This document shows, piece by piece, positions 54,530-63,955 of a stretch of 64,000 nt of DNA. The notes below the pieces were generated by a model. The model worked only from the letters and a program-made list of their open reading frames with translations. It searched no databases and was not told where the DNA came from. Within the stretch, counting starts at the first letter, position 1. Each line of letters opens with the position of its first letter. Both the position numbers and the translations under genes were made by a program. The stretch is from contig CANKUU010000007.1 of NCBI GenBank assembly GCA_947486785.1, positions 93,485-157,484 of the forward strand. The letters run 5' to 3'. Source of the DNA: an uncultured Flavobacteriaceae bacterium. Lineage in GTDB: Bacteria > Bacteroidota > Bacteroidia > Flavobacteriales > Flavobacteriaceae.

Positions 54530-57145
54530 TTAAAATGGATAGTTGATGCCTATTTGTAGTACAGAGTTACTTAAGTTATAGTCTCTAAACCATCTCTTAG
54601 AAACTTCTTCAACTGGGTTGTAGGTTTTGAAGCCTAAGTCTAATCGAAATAGAAAGTATGTAAAATCGTATCTAATCCCTAAACCTGTTCCTAGGGCTAT
54701 ATCGCCAAGCGAATCTATACTTGTAAATTTTGATCCAGGTAGGTTAGAGTCATCAAAAACATTCCAAATATTACCTGCATCTGCAAAAATGGCTCCATTA
54801 AAATTGCCAAACAATGGAAACCTATATTCTAAATTTAATGCTATTTTAAGATTTGCCTCGTTAAACTCAAAAAGGTTTTCTGCTTTACCTGGTCCGAGTG
54901 AATAAGGAGCCCATGCTCTATTGTCATTTGAGCCACCCCCAAAATAACTTCGCGCAAAAGGTATGTTGTCAGAATTACCGTAGGGTATTGCGATACCAAA
55001 GAAGCTTCTAAAAGCTAATACGCCAGATTTTTTTAGTTCCCAATATTTTACAAAATCAAATTCTGTTTTTACATATTGAGAAAAAGGAACGTTTAGAAAT
55101 AATTTTTTTCCATCTTCATCAGAATTAAATTTTAATAAATCTGAAAGTCCTGCTAATAGGTTGCCAGCGGTTTCTATTTTCCATCTAAATTTATAAAAAT
55201 TGTTATCTGCTAAGCCTTGTCTATTATTTTTGTGATAGGTATAGTTTGAGGCTAAAATTAGGTTTTCTTGAGTAAGTCTTGCTCCGCGCTCAATTATTCC
55301 AATGGCTTCACGAGTATCATTTTGTGAAAAGCCCATAAATCCATCATTCAGTTTTGCTTCTAAAAACCCAAAAGCTCCAGTTTCTGTATTTAGTCTTGGG
55401 TCACCCGGATTATCTGGGTCTGGCTCAAAGAAACCCTCAAATTTTTGGTATTCCTCTAGGCTTTCATATTCGTCGGGTTCATCATAATTGTCAGCTAGGT
55501 TGTCTAGTCGTTGATAGGTGTTTCTGTAAACATTAAAAAATTGCTCTGGTTTCAGGTTTTTAACAAATTCAATATTTAATAATTCAAAGTTGTTTTTTCT
55601 ATAATCACTCGGGTTCCAATTATAACTTAAGGTGGCGTTTAGTGTTCTTTTGTCTAAGCCAATATTTTTCTGAGAACCAAAACCGATGCTGGCCGAAGTT
55701 CTTGGCAGCATATAATTAGGAATTAATTTTTCTGTTTTAATGAAAGGAAACCATATTCTTGGGAAATCTAATTTTAAATCTGCACCAAACTCAAAAAGAT
55801 TAAAGAAGCGTCTATCGTCAATTTCTTGACTTGATGATCCAATATTTATGCGGCCAGACAGGCTTAAGTTTTCAGCTCCTTTAAAGAGGTTTCTCCATTG
55901 TAAAGAAGGGCTGAAAGACAAGCCTATTGTTTGTATGTTTGAATGAGTAATATCTAAATTTGTTCTGAATGAATACTTTGGTCTCTCAGTTAAATAAATA
56001 TTTGCTGTTAGTTTGTTTGTGGTTGTGTCTGTTTCGAAATTTACCGTTGGAAATCTAAAAACATTTAAACTTGATAGTTGTCGTAAAGTTCTACTGCGAG
56101 AGGTATCTCTATATACACTGTCTTTAACAAAAAAGATGGCGTTGGTTAGTGTTTCGGGTTTAAATTTTAATTTATCCTTGTAGTATATGTTGTAATTTTT
56201 AAAACGCTTTAGCTGCGATTTGCTTTGATCGGTATAAATATTGATTTTGTCAAATTTAAAAACTTTAAATTTTGAGGTGGTAATTGAGTTTTTTGTTCTT
56301 GTTTTTAAATCATCAATATTTAGCTTTATGTTCATTTGACGATCGTTACCTAGGCGCGTAGTGTCGCTAATTAAATCAAAACTAATTGCGCTTTCTTGAA
56401 AATTAAACACTCCTCTATCTCTAAAACTTGCAGTTAATCGCTCACGTTCTTTGTTAAAATTTTCTGAATCAAATTGCTGACCAATCTTTATATAAGAATC
56501 TTTCTTTATTATTTTATAAATAGAGTCTATTTGTGGTGAAGTAATTTTATATTGAATTGTATCTATCATGTACGGATCGCCCAAAGTTATTTTATAATTA
56601 ACATTAACCCGTTGTTTCTTTTTTAAACTATCTATTGTAAATGTAGTGGTGTTATTAAAATAACCTTTAGTGCCAAAGTACGCACTTAATCTTTGCAAAC
56701 TTTTTATAGTTTTAGAACTGTCAAGCACTACAGGTGCTTCGCCAATTTTTTTTAACCATTTGCTTAACCGCTTCACTAAGAATGATTCGCCTAGTCTTTT
56801 TACTTGCTTTTCTGATAAAATTTTGGTTAAACGCTCTTTTCTTTTAGGCTTTTTGTAAAGCCATTCTTGGTATTGTTTGTCTGGGTTTACTTTGGCTAAA
56901 TTGTACAGGTTTAAGCGCCAATTATAGCCTAATATATCACTATTAGGCTTTTGAGCTATGAGACTTTCAATAGCCTCGTCAGACACTTTTATACTGTCAA
57001 TAAGTATCGTGTTGTTTGCAATTAAAAGCTCATGATCTTCCACTCTTTTGAGCGAGTTGCATGAGGTGATAACGCTTGCTAAAATAAATAAGATTATTTT
57101 TGCGTAACTATTTTGATGGGGCACTTTAATCCTCATAGAAGTCAA
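54530..57145 (-). CDS. BamA/TamA-family outer-membrane lipoprotein (TamL-like)
   Basis: 871 aa. A hydrophobic signal (about 16-29) ending in ITSC suggests lipidation, unlike TamA or BamA. Residues 35-420 are POTRA-like repeats, and residues 430-871 form an Omp85 16-strand-type barrel ending in an aromatic-rich strand (INYPF). This matches TamL, the Bacteroidota lipoprotein counterpart of TamA, thought to work with TamB in outer-membrane lipid or protein traffic. No tamB is in the window. ATG 57145 or ATG 57133 could be the start. It diverges from the TrmH-type gene. Confidence 0.8.
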   Translation of the reverse strand: MTSMRIKVPHQNSYAKIILFILASVITSCNSLKRVEDHELLIANNTILIDSIKVSDEAIESLIAQKPNSDILGYNWRLNLYNLAKVNPDKQYQEWLYKKPKRKERLTKILSEKQVKRLGESFLVKRLSKWLKKIGEAPVVLDSSKTIKSLQRLSAYFGTKGYFNNTTTFTIDSLKKKQRVNVNYKITLGDPYMIDTIQYKITSPQIDSIYKIIKKDSYIKIGQQFDSENFNKERERLTASFRDRGVFNFQESAISFDLISDTTRLGNDRQMNIKLNIDDLKTRTKNSITTSKFKVFKFDKINIYTDQSKSQLKRFKNYNIYYKDKLKFKPETLTNAIFFVKDSVYRDTSRSRTLRQLSSLNVFRFPTVNFETDTTTNKLTANIYLTERPKYSFRTNLDITHSNIQTIGLSFSPSLQWRNLFKGAENLSLSGRINIGSSSQEIDDRRFFNLFEFGADLKLDFPRIWFPFIKTEKLIPNYMLPRTSASIGFGSQKNIGLDKRTLNATLSYNWNPSDYRKNNFELLNIEFVKNLKPEQFFNVYRNTYQRLDNLADNYDEPDEYESLEEYQKFEGFFEPDPDNPGDPRLNTETGAFGFLEAKLNDGFMGFSQNDTREAIGIIERGARLTQENLILASNYTYHKNNRQGLADNNFYKFRWKIETAGNLLAGLSDLLKFNSDEDGKKLFLNVPFSQYVKTEFDFVKYWELKKSGVLAFRSFFGIAIPYGNSDNIPFARSYFGGGSNDNRAWAPYSLGPGKAENLFEFNEANLKIALNLEYRFPLFGNFNGAIFADAGNIWNVFDDSNLPGSKFTSIDSLGDIALGTGLGIRYDFTYFLFRLDLGFKTYNPVEEVSKRWFRDYNLSNSVLQIGINYPF

Positions 57146-57171
57146 AAATACACTAAAATTACATTATCTTA

Positions 57172-57894
57172 ATGCTGAATAAAAGTCAAATAAAACTAAT
57201 TCGAAGCTTGCAGCAAAAAAAGTACAGAAATGAACACGGTTTGTTTTTTGTTGAAGGAAAAAAGACGGTGTTAGAATTATTAAGTTCAACAATTGCTCCT
57301 TATCATATTTTTACAACGTTTACAGACACTTTTGATCTGCCTTCTCATCTTCTTTCATACATTTCAAAAGCTGAGCTCAAGCAGATTAGTTATCTAAAAA
57401 ACCCATCGGGTGTTTTAGGTGTTTTTTACATACCCGAAGCAAGTAAGATTAGTTTTTCTGATTGGGTTATTGCTCTTGATGATGTTCGTGATCCTGGTAA
57501 TTTAGGTACTATAATACGTCTTTGCGATTGGTTTGGAATAGCTCAGCTCGTTTGTTCTAAAAAGACTGTTGATTGTTATAATCCAAAAGTGTTACAGGCC
57601 ACCATGGGATCTATCACCAGAGTGAATATAAAATATGTTGATTTAGAAACTGTACTAAAAGACTGTTTGTCACCTATTTATGGTGCTTTTATGGGTAAAA
57701 AATCAGTTTATAAAACTCAATTTCCTAAAAAGGGTGTTTTGGTTTTAGGTAATGAGGCTAATGGTATTTCTAACGAGGTTAGCGCTTTAATCACCAAAAA
57801 AATTAGCATACCTCAATTTGGTGCTGAAACTGCAGAAAGTTTAAATGTTGCTACAGCAACAGCTATTTTATTAAGCGAATTGTGTCGAGGCTAG
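57172..57894 (+). CDS. TrmH/SpoU-family RNA 2'-O-methyltransferase
   Basis: 240 aa SPOUT enzyme. A small N-terminal substrate-binding domain (about 1-85) precedes the knot domain with DDVRDPGNLGTIIRLCDWF (about 104-122), VLGNEANGIS (about 192-201) and SLNVATATAILLSEL (about 222-236), the three SpoU motifs. The target base, in rRNA or tRNA, cannot be assigned. It diverges from the TamL-like gene with the start codons 26 bases apart. Confidence 0.9.
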   Translation: MLNKSQIKLIRSLQQKKYRNEHGLFFVEGKKTVLELLSSTIAPYHIFTTFTDTFDLPSHLLSYISKAELKQISYLKNPSGVLGVFYIPEASKISFSDWVIALDDVRDPGNLGTIIRLCDWFGIAQLVCSKKTVDCYNPKVLQATMGSITRVNIKYVDLETVLKDCLSPIYGAFMGKKSVYKTQFPKKGVLVLGNEANGISNEVSALITKKISIPQFGAETAESLNVATATAILLSELCRG

Positions 57895-57955
57895 AAAGTA
57901 CATAAAAGGCTCATTACAACAAGTAAGTTGTTATTAGGCTTGTCGATTTTAAAGG

Positions 57956-58651
57956 CTATTCAAATGTAAAATTGATAAATAATCCACGCGTTCGCATTCC
58001 TGCAATATTACCGGTCCAAGGGCTATTTGGATCATCATCTCTTACAAGCTCATCATTAATTGCAAAAACGCCCCTAATAGAAGGTGTAAATTTGAAATAT
58101 TCTAGATAAAAATCGATTCCGAAGCCTATTTCATAGTTGTAAACCCACTTTTTCATTCGAAAAGTACCGGTCAAATTATCATCAATATTATCTTCATTAC
58201 TTCCTAAATTTAAAGATGCCGAAGGGCCGCCTATTATAAAAGGTTTAAAATTGCCAAATCTACGCATGCTTACTTTTAACAATAGCGGAAAGTTGATGTA
58301 GGTAGATTTTACTTCACGCAGAGCATCTTGTGCGTTGTCAAACCCAGGAAAACCTAAGGTTCTAATGTTATAGGCGAGTCCTGGCTCAATACGAAGATCT
58401 AAAAATTCATTAATTCGCATTTCCCCTATAAGACCAACGGTAAACCCTAAAGATTTGTCAACTAAAACATCATCTGTATTGTTCTTATATTCAAATTTGA
58501 AATCGTACTGGTTTATTCCTAGATAATATCCATAATTCAAAAACTTTTTATCTTTACTTTCGATATTAAGTACTGGTTTCTCATTAAACTGAGCCATTGC
58601 AGGGCAGATGAGTAAGAATATTCCAAGAAAAAGAAAACAATATCTTTTCAT
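57956..58651 (-). CDS. porT: PorT-family outer-membrane protein (type IX secretion)
   Basis: 231 aa outer-membrane barrel with a signal peptide ending near residue 20 (AMAQF) and an aromatic C-terminal strand (FINFTFE). The length, strand pattern and position next to ubiE match PorT (SprT) of Flavobacterium, a component needed for type IX secretion and gliding. It lies four bases after ubiE, on the same strand. Similar barrel proteins exist elsewhere, so the specific name leans on the neighbour. Confidence 0.82.
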   Translation of the reverse strand: MKRYCFLFLGIFLLICPAMAQFNEKPVLNIESKDKKFLNYGYYLGINQYDFKFEYKNNTDDVLVDKSLGFTVGLIGEMRINEFLDLRIEPGLAYNIRTLGFPGFDNAQDALREVKSTYINFPLLLKVSMRRFGNFKPFIIGGPSASLNLGSNEDNIDDNLTGTFRMKKWVYNYEIGFGIDFYLEYFKFTPSIRGVFAINDELVRDDDPNSPWTGNIAGMRTRGLFINFTFE

Positions 58652-58655
58652 AAAT

Positions 58656-59384
58656 TTATTTCGTAGCTATATAAATTGAAGCCACCCCAAATGTTTGAGG
58701 CTTATTCTCTACATCTATAAACCCTGTTTTACGTAAAATATTGTTGAAGTTTTCACCATGTGGAAAAACTGCAGCAGAATTAGACAAATAGGTATATGCA
58801 GACTGGTCTTTTGAAAAAAGGCGACCAATAAAGGGTAGTATATATTTACAATGTATTTGGTAGCCTTGTTTATAGGGTGTTTTTGTAGGTACTGAGGTTT
58901 CTAAAACAATAAAAGTACCTTTAGGTTTTAAAACCCTGTAGATTTCGGATAAGCCTTTTTCTAGGGTTTCAAAATTTCGCACTCCAAAGGCAACAGTAAC
59001 AGCATCAAAAGAATTTTCTTCAAAAGGTAAGTTTTCACTATCTCCAACCACCATTTCTATGGTATTGTGAAGTTTTTTGTTCCGAATTTTATTTTTGCCT
59101 ACCTCGAGCATACCGGCTGAAATATCGAGACCAATAATTTTTTTAGCTCCGGTATCGATCAGGTTAATTGCTAAGTCGCCGGTACCAGTAGCGATATCAA
59201 GAACAGTTTGTGGCTTTTTTTTAGCTAAAATGTTAACTACTCTTCTGCGCCATTTAATATCAATACCAAAAGAAATAACTCGATTGAGATCATCGTAATT
59301 TTTTGAGATGGTATCGAACATTTTGGTTACCTGTTCTTTTTTTCCGAGCTCTGAATCTTTGTATGGGGTAACCTTTTTAGTCAT
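58656..59384 (-). CDS. ubiE: Demethylmenaquinone methyltransferase (UbiE/MenG)
   Basis: SAM-dependent C-methyltransferase, last step of menaquinone synthesis. The 242 aa have the UbiE signature YDDLNRVISFGIDIKWRR (about 30-47), motif I TVLDIATGTGDLA (about 60-72) and the AFGVRNFE segment (about 130-137). Most Bacteroidota make only menaquinone, so MenG activity is expected, while the family name is UbiE. It starts at ATG 59384 and is followed after four bases by porT. Confidence 0.94.
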   Translation of the reverse strand: MTKKVTPYKDSELGKKEQVTKMFDTISKNYDDLNRVISFGIDIKWRRRVVNILAKKKPQTVLDIATGTGDLAINLIDTGAKKIIGLDISAGMLEVGKNKIRNKKLHNTIEMVVGDSENLPFEENSFDAVTVAFGVRNFETLEKGLSEIYRVLKPKGTFIVLETSVPTKTPYKQGYQIHCKYILPFIGRLFSKDQSAYTYLSNSAAVFPHGENFNNILRKTGFIDVENKPQTFGVASIYIATK

Positions 59385-59401
59385 TTATGGCTAATTTTTA
59401 G

Positions 59402-59409
59402 CAAAGATA
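59402..59409 (-). promoter_or_regulatory. -7 element before ubiE
   Basis: Minus-strand TATCTTTG (TAnnTTTG) about 18 bases before the ubiE ATG, giving a very short leader; no -33 element recognised. Confidence 0.35.
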
Positions 59410-59633
59410 CAATTTATGCTATGATCGTACAGACGATATTTTATACAATAAACTTCTTGTAGTACTGTTTAATACCAAATCTGTTTTGGGCAATCCATTT
59501 TTATTTATGTAATTTCGTTCCACAATAGTGTAATTTTTTAAGATATAGGGCTTTATAAAATTAGCTTTTCAAATGATGTTTCTTTTTAAAGTAAAGAACT
59601 TTTTTTCTCATTAATGAACAACATATATAGTAA

Positions 59634-60983
59634 ATGAAAATTATAATTGCTGGGGCCGGAGAAGTTGGTTTTCATTTGGCAAAATTACTTTCTTATGAGT
59701 CTCAAGATATTACCTTGATTGATACAAATAAAGAAAGTTTGAACTATGCAGACAGTCATTTAGATATTCGCGTTCTTAAAGGGGATGCTACGTCAATAAG
59801 TGTATTAAACGATGCGCAGGTTCAAAATTCAAACCTTGTTATAGGTGTTACTTCTTCTGAAACTACGAATATTACCTTGTGTATGTTAGCAAAGCAATTA
59901 GGCTGCCAACGTACCATAGCTCGAATTTCAAATACAGAGTTTATCGATTGTAAAGATTCCATCAAATTTGATGAGTTGGGTATTGATGAATTAATATCAC
60001 CTGAAGAATTAGCAGCAACAGAAATACAATTATTACTGAATAAGTCGGCTTTCAATGATACCTTTGAGTTTGAGGAAGGTAAATTAATTATGGTAGGTGT
60101 TTCTTTACCAAAAGCAGCACCCTTTGTAGGTAATGAGGTAAAAGAAGCAGCTAAAATTTTTCCGGAGTTACATTTTATGCCAATTGCTTTAAAAAGAGCA
60201 GGCACGCAATATACAGTAATACCACGAGGCGATACTATTTTTAAAGAGGGTGATCAAGTTTATTTTATTACCCTAAAAGAAGGCGTAGACGAGTTGTATA
60301 AATTGACCGGAAAACGAAAGCAGGATATTAAAAATGTCATGATTTTAGGAGGGAGTAAAGTTGGTTTTAAAGCAGCACGAGATTTATGCTTGCAAAAATT
60401 TAACGTTAAGTTGATTGAAAAAAATAAGGAGAAAGCTTTTGATTTAGCAGATGACTTACCAGCAGCATTAGTTATTAATGGTGATGGTAGAAATGTGGAG
60501 CTTTTAGAAGAGGAAAGCTTGGCTTCAATGGACGCCTTTGTAGCAGTTACTGGAAATTCTGAAACCAACATTATGTCTTGTCTTGTGGCTAAGTCTAAAA
60601 ATATAAAAAAGACTATAGCTTTGGTTGAGAATATGGATTATTTTCAACTTTCGCATTCTATTGGTATTGATACATTAATCAATAAAAAACTTTTAGCTGC
60701 AAATAATATTTTTAAGCATATTCGTAAAGGTGAAGTAGTAGCATCAATGCGGTTAAACAACTTAAATGCCGAAATATTAGAATTTATTGTAAAGCCAAAA
60801 TCTAGAGTAACAGGAAAGGTGATACGAGAACTTGATTTTCCAAAAATGGCATCAATAGGTGGTGTTGTTCGAAATGGTTTAGGTGTTATTGCTTTGGGTG
60901 GATTTCAAATAGAGGCTGGCGATAGGGTAGTAGTTTGTTGTTTGCCAGAAGCTATTACAAAAATAGAAAGATTGTTCTTATAA
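59634..60983 (+). CDS. trkA: Trk potassium uptake regulator TrkA
   Basis: 449 aa cytoplasmic NAD-binding gating subunit of the TrkAH K+ transporter. It contains two RCK units, each with a Rossmann motif (IIAGAGEVGFHLA, about 3-15, and VMILGGSKVGFKAA, about 235-248) and a following C-terminal TrkA-C domain. trkH starts one base after its stop, so both are in one transcript. It starts at ATG 59634. Confidence 0.95.
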   Translation: MKIIIAGAGEVGFHLAKLLSYESQDITLIDTNKESLNYADSHLDIRVLKGDATSISVLNDAQVQNSNLVIGVTSSETTNITLCMLAKQLGCQRTIARISNTEFIDCKDSIKFDELGIDELISPEELAATEIQLLLNKSAFNDTFEFEEGKLIMVGVSLPKAAPFVGNEVKEAAKIFPELHFMPIALKRAGTQYTVIPRGDTIFKEGDQVYFITLKEGVDELYKLTGKRKQDIKNVMILGGSKVGFKAARDLCLQKFNVKLIEKNKEKAFDLADDLPAALVINGDGRNVELLEEESLASMDAFVAVTGNSETNIMSCLVAKSKNIKKTIALVENMDYFQLSHSIGIDTLINKKLLAANNIFKHIRKGEVVASMRLNNLNAEILEFIVKPKSRVTGKVIRELDFPKMASIGGVVRNGLGVIALGGFQIEAGDRVVVCCLPEAITKIERLFL

Positions 60984-60984
60984 A

Positions 60985-62475
60985 ATGAGACTAAATTCTC
61001 GAATCATATTTCACATTATGGGACTCTTGTTGTTATGCAACGGAGCATTTATGTTGATAGCCTCTTTCGTAAGTTTTTTTTACAAAGATGAAGCAACTAC
61101 AGGTATTTTTTTAGCGTCACTAGTTACCATACTTGTTGGTGTTATGTGTATGTTGGCTACACGCAATCATAAAAAAGAAGTACAGCGTAAAGAAGGTTAT
61201 ATAATTGTCACCTTTGGTTGGATTGTTCTTTCTCTTTCGGGGATGTTACCCTACTTATTTTCAGGTGCAATACCTGATATCACCAATGCGTTTTTTGAAA
61301 CCATTTCTGGTTATACCACAACGGGAGCATCAATAGTTGATGATATTGAAGCCTTGCCAGAAGGTATTTTACTGTGGCGTAGTCTTACTCATTGGATAGG
61401 CGGCATGGGTATTATTGTGCTCGCCATTGCTATTTTGCCACTTTTAGGAATTGGTGGTATGCAGCTATTTGCAGCAGAGGCGCCTGGGCCAAGTGCCGAA
61501 AAATTACATCCTAGAATTACAGATACGGCAAAACGTCTTTGGTTAATTTATGTCGGATATACTGCTGCAGAAACCGTACTGCTTAGCCTTGCAGGAATGT
61601 CGTTTTTTGATGCGGTTAATCATTCTTTGGCAACCCTTTCTACTGGAGGTTTTTCTACTAAAAATGCCAGTCTTGCTTTTTGGAATTATAGCCCGTTAAT
61701 ACAATATATTGTTTTGTTTTTTATGGTTTTAGCTGGTAGTAATTTTGTGCTTAGTTACTTTGCTTTTAAAGGAAAAGTACAACGAATATTAAAAGATGAG
61801 GAGTTTAAATACTACTTAGGGTTTATTTTTATTTTTACAGTTATATCAGCTTTAATTATTTACACACAGGCTAATGTTCCTGTTTCTGAGTATCACCCAA
61901 TGGTTTTAGGTTCTGGTGAAAGCTCATTTCGTCATGCCCTTTTTCAAGTAGTATCTGTAATAACTACAACAGGTTTTGTTACAGCAGATTTTACTGCTTG
62001 GACACCCTTTTTAACTATTCTTTTCTTTGGTTTATTTTTCTTAGGTGGTTCTGCTGGGTCTACTTCTGGTGGTATAAAAGTTATGAGGCATTTACTTATT
62101 ATTAAAAATGGTTTACTAGAATTTAAGAGAACCTTGCATCCAAATGCGATCATACCCGTTCGGTACAATGATAAAACAATTAAAGAGCATATAGTGTATA
62201 ATATTATCGCTTTTTTTGTGCTTTATATGTTGTTATTTATTATCGGCGCTCTTGTGTTAGGTGCAATGGGTATTGATTTTGTTTCCGCCATTGGTGGTGC
62301 AGCATCTTCTTTGGGTAATGTTGGCCCTGGTTTAGGTAGTTTAAATCCGCTCAGTAACTTCAATGCCTTGCCAGATGCCGGTAAATTATGGTGTGGTTTT
62401 CTTATGCTTGCAGGTAGATTAGAGCTTTTTACAGTACTTATTTTACTAACGCCTTATTTCTGGAAAAGAGTTTAA
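60985..62475 (+). CDS. trkH: Trk potassium uptake channel TrkH
   Basis: 496 aa, polytopic. Four repeated selectivity-filter P-loops are seen, including TTTGAS (about 112-117), STGGFS (about 219-224), TTTGF (about 328-332) and a fourth around residues 440-450, together with around ten membrane helices. The SAGSTSGGIKVMR segment (about 358-370) follows the third loop. It partners TrkA, encoded one base upstream. Confidence 0.95.
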   Translation: MRLNSRIIFHIMGLLLLCNGAFMLIASFVSFFYKDEATTGIFLASLVTILVGVMCMLATRNHKKEVQRKEGYIIVTFGWIVLSLSGMLPYLFSGAIPDITNAFFETISGYTTTGASIVDDIEALPEGILLWRSLTHWIGGMGIIVLAIAILPLLGIGGMQLFAAEAPGPSAEKLHPRITDTAKRLWLIYVGYTAAETVLLSLAGMSFFDAVNHSLATLSTGGFSTKNASLAFWNYSPLIQYIVLFFMVLAGSNFVLSYFAFKGKVQRILKDEEFKYYLGFIFIFTVISALIIYTQANVPVSEYHPMVLGSGESSFRHALFQVVSVITTTGFVTADFTAWTPFLTILFFGLFFLGGSAGSTSGGIKVMRHLLIIKNGLLEFKRTLHPNAIIPVRYNDKTIKEHIVYNIIAFFVLYMLLFIIGALVLGAMGIDFVSAIGGAASSLGNVGPGLGSLNPLSNFNALPDAGKLWCGFLMLAGRLELFTVLILLTPYFWKRV

Positions 62476-62517
62476 TTACTAGAGCCAAAATTAAGGTGGT
62501 TTTAAAATATATAAGAT

Positions 62518-62668
62518 GAGCGTATAGCTAGCTAGTATATAACATTTCTCTTAGATATAAGTTGTAAACCTAATTAACAATGAAAGCCTACTAACACGCC
62601 TAATTGCCAAAAGATAGAATAGCGAAGGTTTTAATCTTTAAAATAAAACTCTAACTAGCTATACGTTC
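62518..62668. repeat. Inverted repeat pair enclosing a 123-bp spacer
   Basis: CGTATAGCTAG at 62521-62531 is the perfect reverse complement of CTAGCTATACG at 62655-62665; the flanks extend the match by two or three bases. The pair sits in the non-coding gap after trkH. Nothing else in the enclosed sequence is recognisable. Confidence 0.4.
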
Positions 62669-62757
62669 TACAGTCGAATTTATTTAGCGATAACAAAAAC
62701 ATATCAATTTTTATTATCCTAAGCTATAATTTTTTACTGGGTATTCGCCTATGTATT

Positions 62758-63174
62758 TTACTTTATAGCAAGAATGTCTCTAGTTTTCCTCGGCGGTCGT
62801 TCTAGAGGTTGTATTTCGTTTTTTATTCGCATATACTCTTGCAACCGAAATGATTCTAAAACCATAGCCATTGCGGAAGTTTCTTTACTGGAGAGCTGCT
62901 TTAAAATCTCGTATTGAGCGCTAGGCGATAGACTGGTGTCTTCATAAACCGCTTTTTTCTTCACCAAAAAACGAGCAACAGTATTTTGAAATTCTAAAGC
63001 TTGATCTGCACTCATTACCAACCTTGGCTGATATTGAGCTGTAATGTCAATAGCTTCGTTTCGTATTTTACGATCTATTTTTAGGGCATACAACGTTTGC
63101 GAATAGCTACTGTGTGTAAACGTGAAAAGCGATACAAATAATACCGCTTTTTTTATAAAGGATGTTGTCTTCAT
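62758..63174 (-). CDS. Small secreted hypothetical protein
   Basis: About 138 aa. The ATG at 63174 gives a standard signal peptide (cleavage after SYSQ, about residue 26); an upstream ATG at 63198 would add eight residues and seems less likely. The mature part is helical, charged and has no cysteines or known motif. I do not recognise the family. It lies alone between trkH and the transposase remnant. Confidence 0.55.
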   Translation of the reverse strand: MKTTSFIKKAVLFVSLFTFTHSSYSQTLYALKIDRKIRNEAIDITAQYQPRLVMSADQALEFQNTVARFLVKKKAVYEDTSLSPSAQYEILKQLSSKETSAMAMVLESFRLQEYMRIKNEIQPLERPPRKTRDILAIK

Positions 63175-63198
63175 AACAAGAGATATTAAAAATAACAC

Positions 63199-63514
63199 TC
63201 AAAATTAATAAATTCAGTTTTTGGTGTCAAGAGTAAAAATCTTATTTTTTTATTAAAATTTTGTCCATATTTTCGGATAAATAAGCTGTGTTTCGGTTAA
63301 ACATAAATAGGTGAACTAGATGAAGTTCGCTTATAGTATAGATTAAAATACCTGTTATTTGTTTAGAAAAAAGATGGTTAAAGTGATTTGTGAATGGTGT
63401 ATTTAATTGAATATCAAATATTTAAATATTACTAATAATCGTATTAAAAATCACTAAATTATCTTGAATAACCTAAAATTAACTTGCGCAGACTTAATAT
63501 AGTTTTATGCAAAT
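63199..63514. other. Intergenic region
   Basis: About 316 very AT-rich bases with no supportable gene. If the transposase remnant once had an intact 5' half, it would have lain here, but nothing is recognisable. Confidence 0.5.
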
Positions 63515-63955
63515 ATGCAAGAGCTACGCTTTCAAATATATGTGCGATTTATGATAATTAGCCTATATTTTGCACATTGTGCTTCTCAAAAAAGCCAGTA
63601 TTTTGGATATAAATTTCATGCTATTTGTGACAAAAATGGTGGGGTTCATTCTTTTGTTTTAGCTTCAACACATATTCATGATATTAAGTATTTTAAAGAT
63701 GTAAAACACTTTTTAGAAAAGTGCACATAAATCGGTGATATAGCTTATGTAAGTGCCGATTATCAGATAGATTTGTTTCTCAATTCAAATAATAGTCGGT
63801 CTGTTCCAATGCAAAAGAAATCAACATGGTTATGTGACTTTTTTAAATATAAGAGGGAAGATAAGAAAGCGCATTGAAACTAATTTGTCTCAATTACGAG
63901 GTCATTTCTTATCAATAACCTATTAACCTGAGTTCGACATAAGGAATTTAGTAAA
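63515..63955 (+). pseudogene. Decayed IS982-type transposase
   Basis: The frame from 63515 contains KSQYFGYKFHAICDKNG, then IHDIKYFKDVKHFLEKC, typical of the DDE core of IS982-family transposases. It hits TAA at 63728-63730, then continues in frame as IGDIAYVSADYQIDLF and VPMQKK. After a frameshift the C-terminal RKRIETNLSQLRGHF motif follows near 63861-63908. The N-terminal third is missing. The gene is thus broken by a stop and at least one frameshift. Confidence 0.6.
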
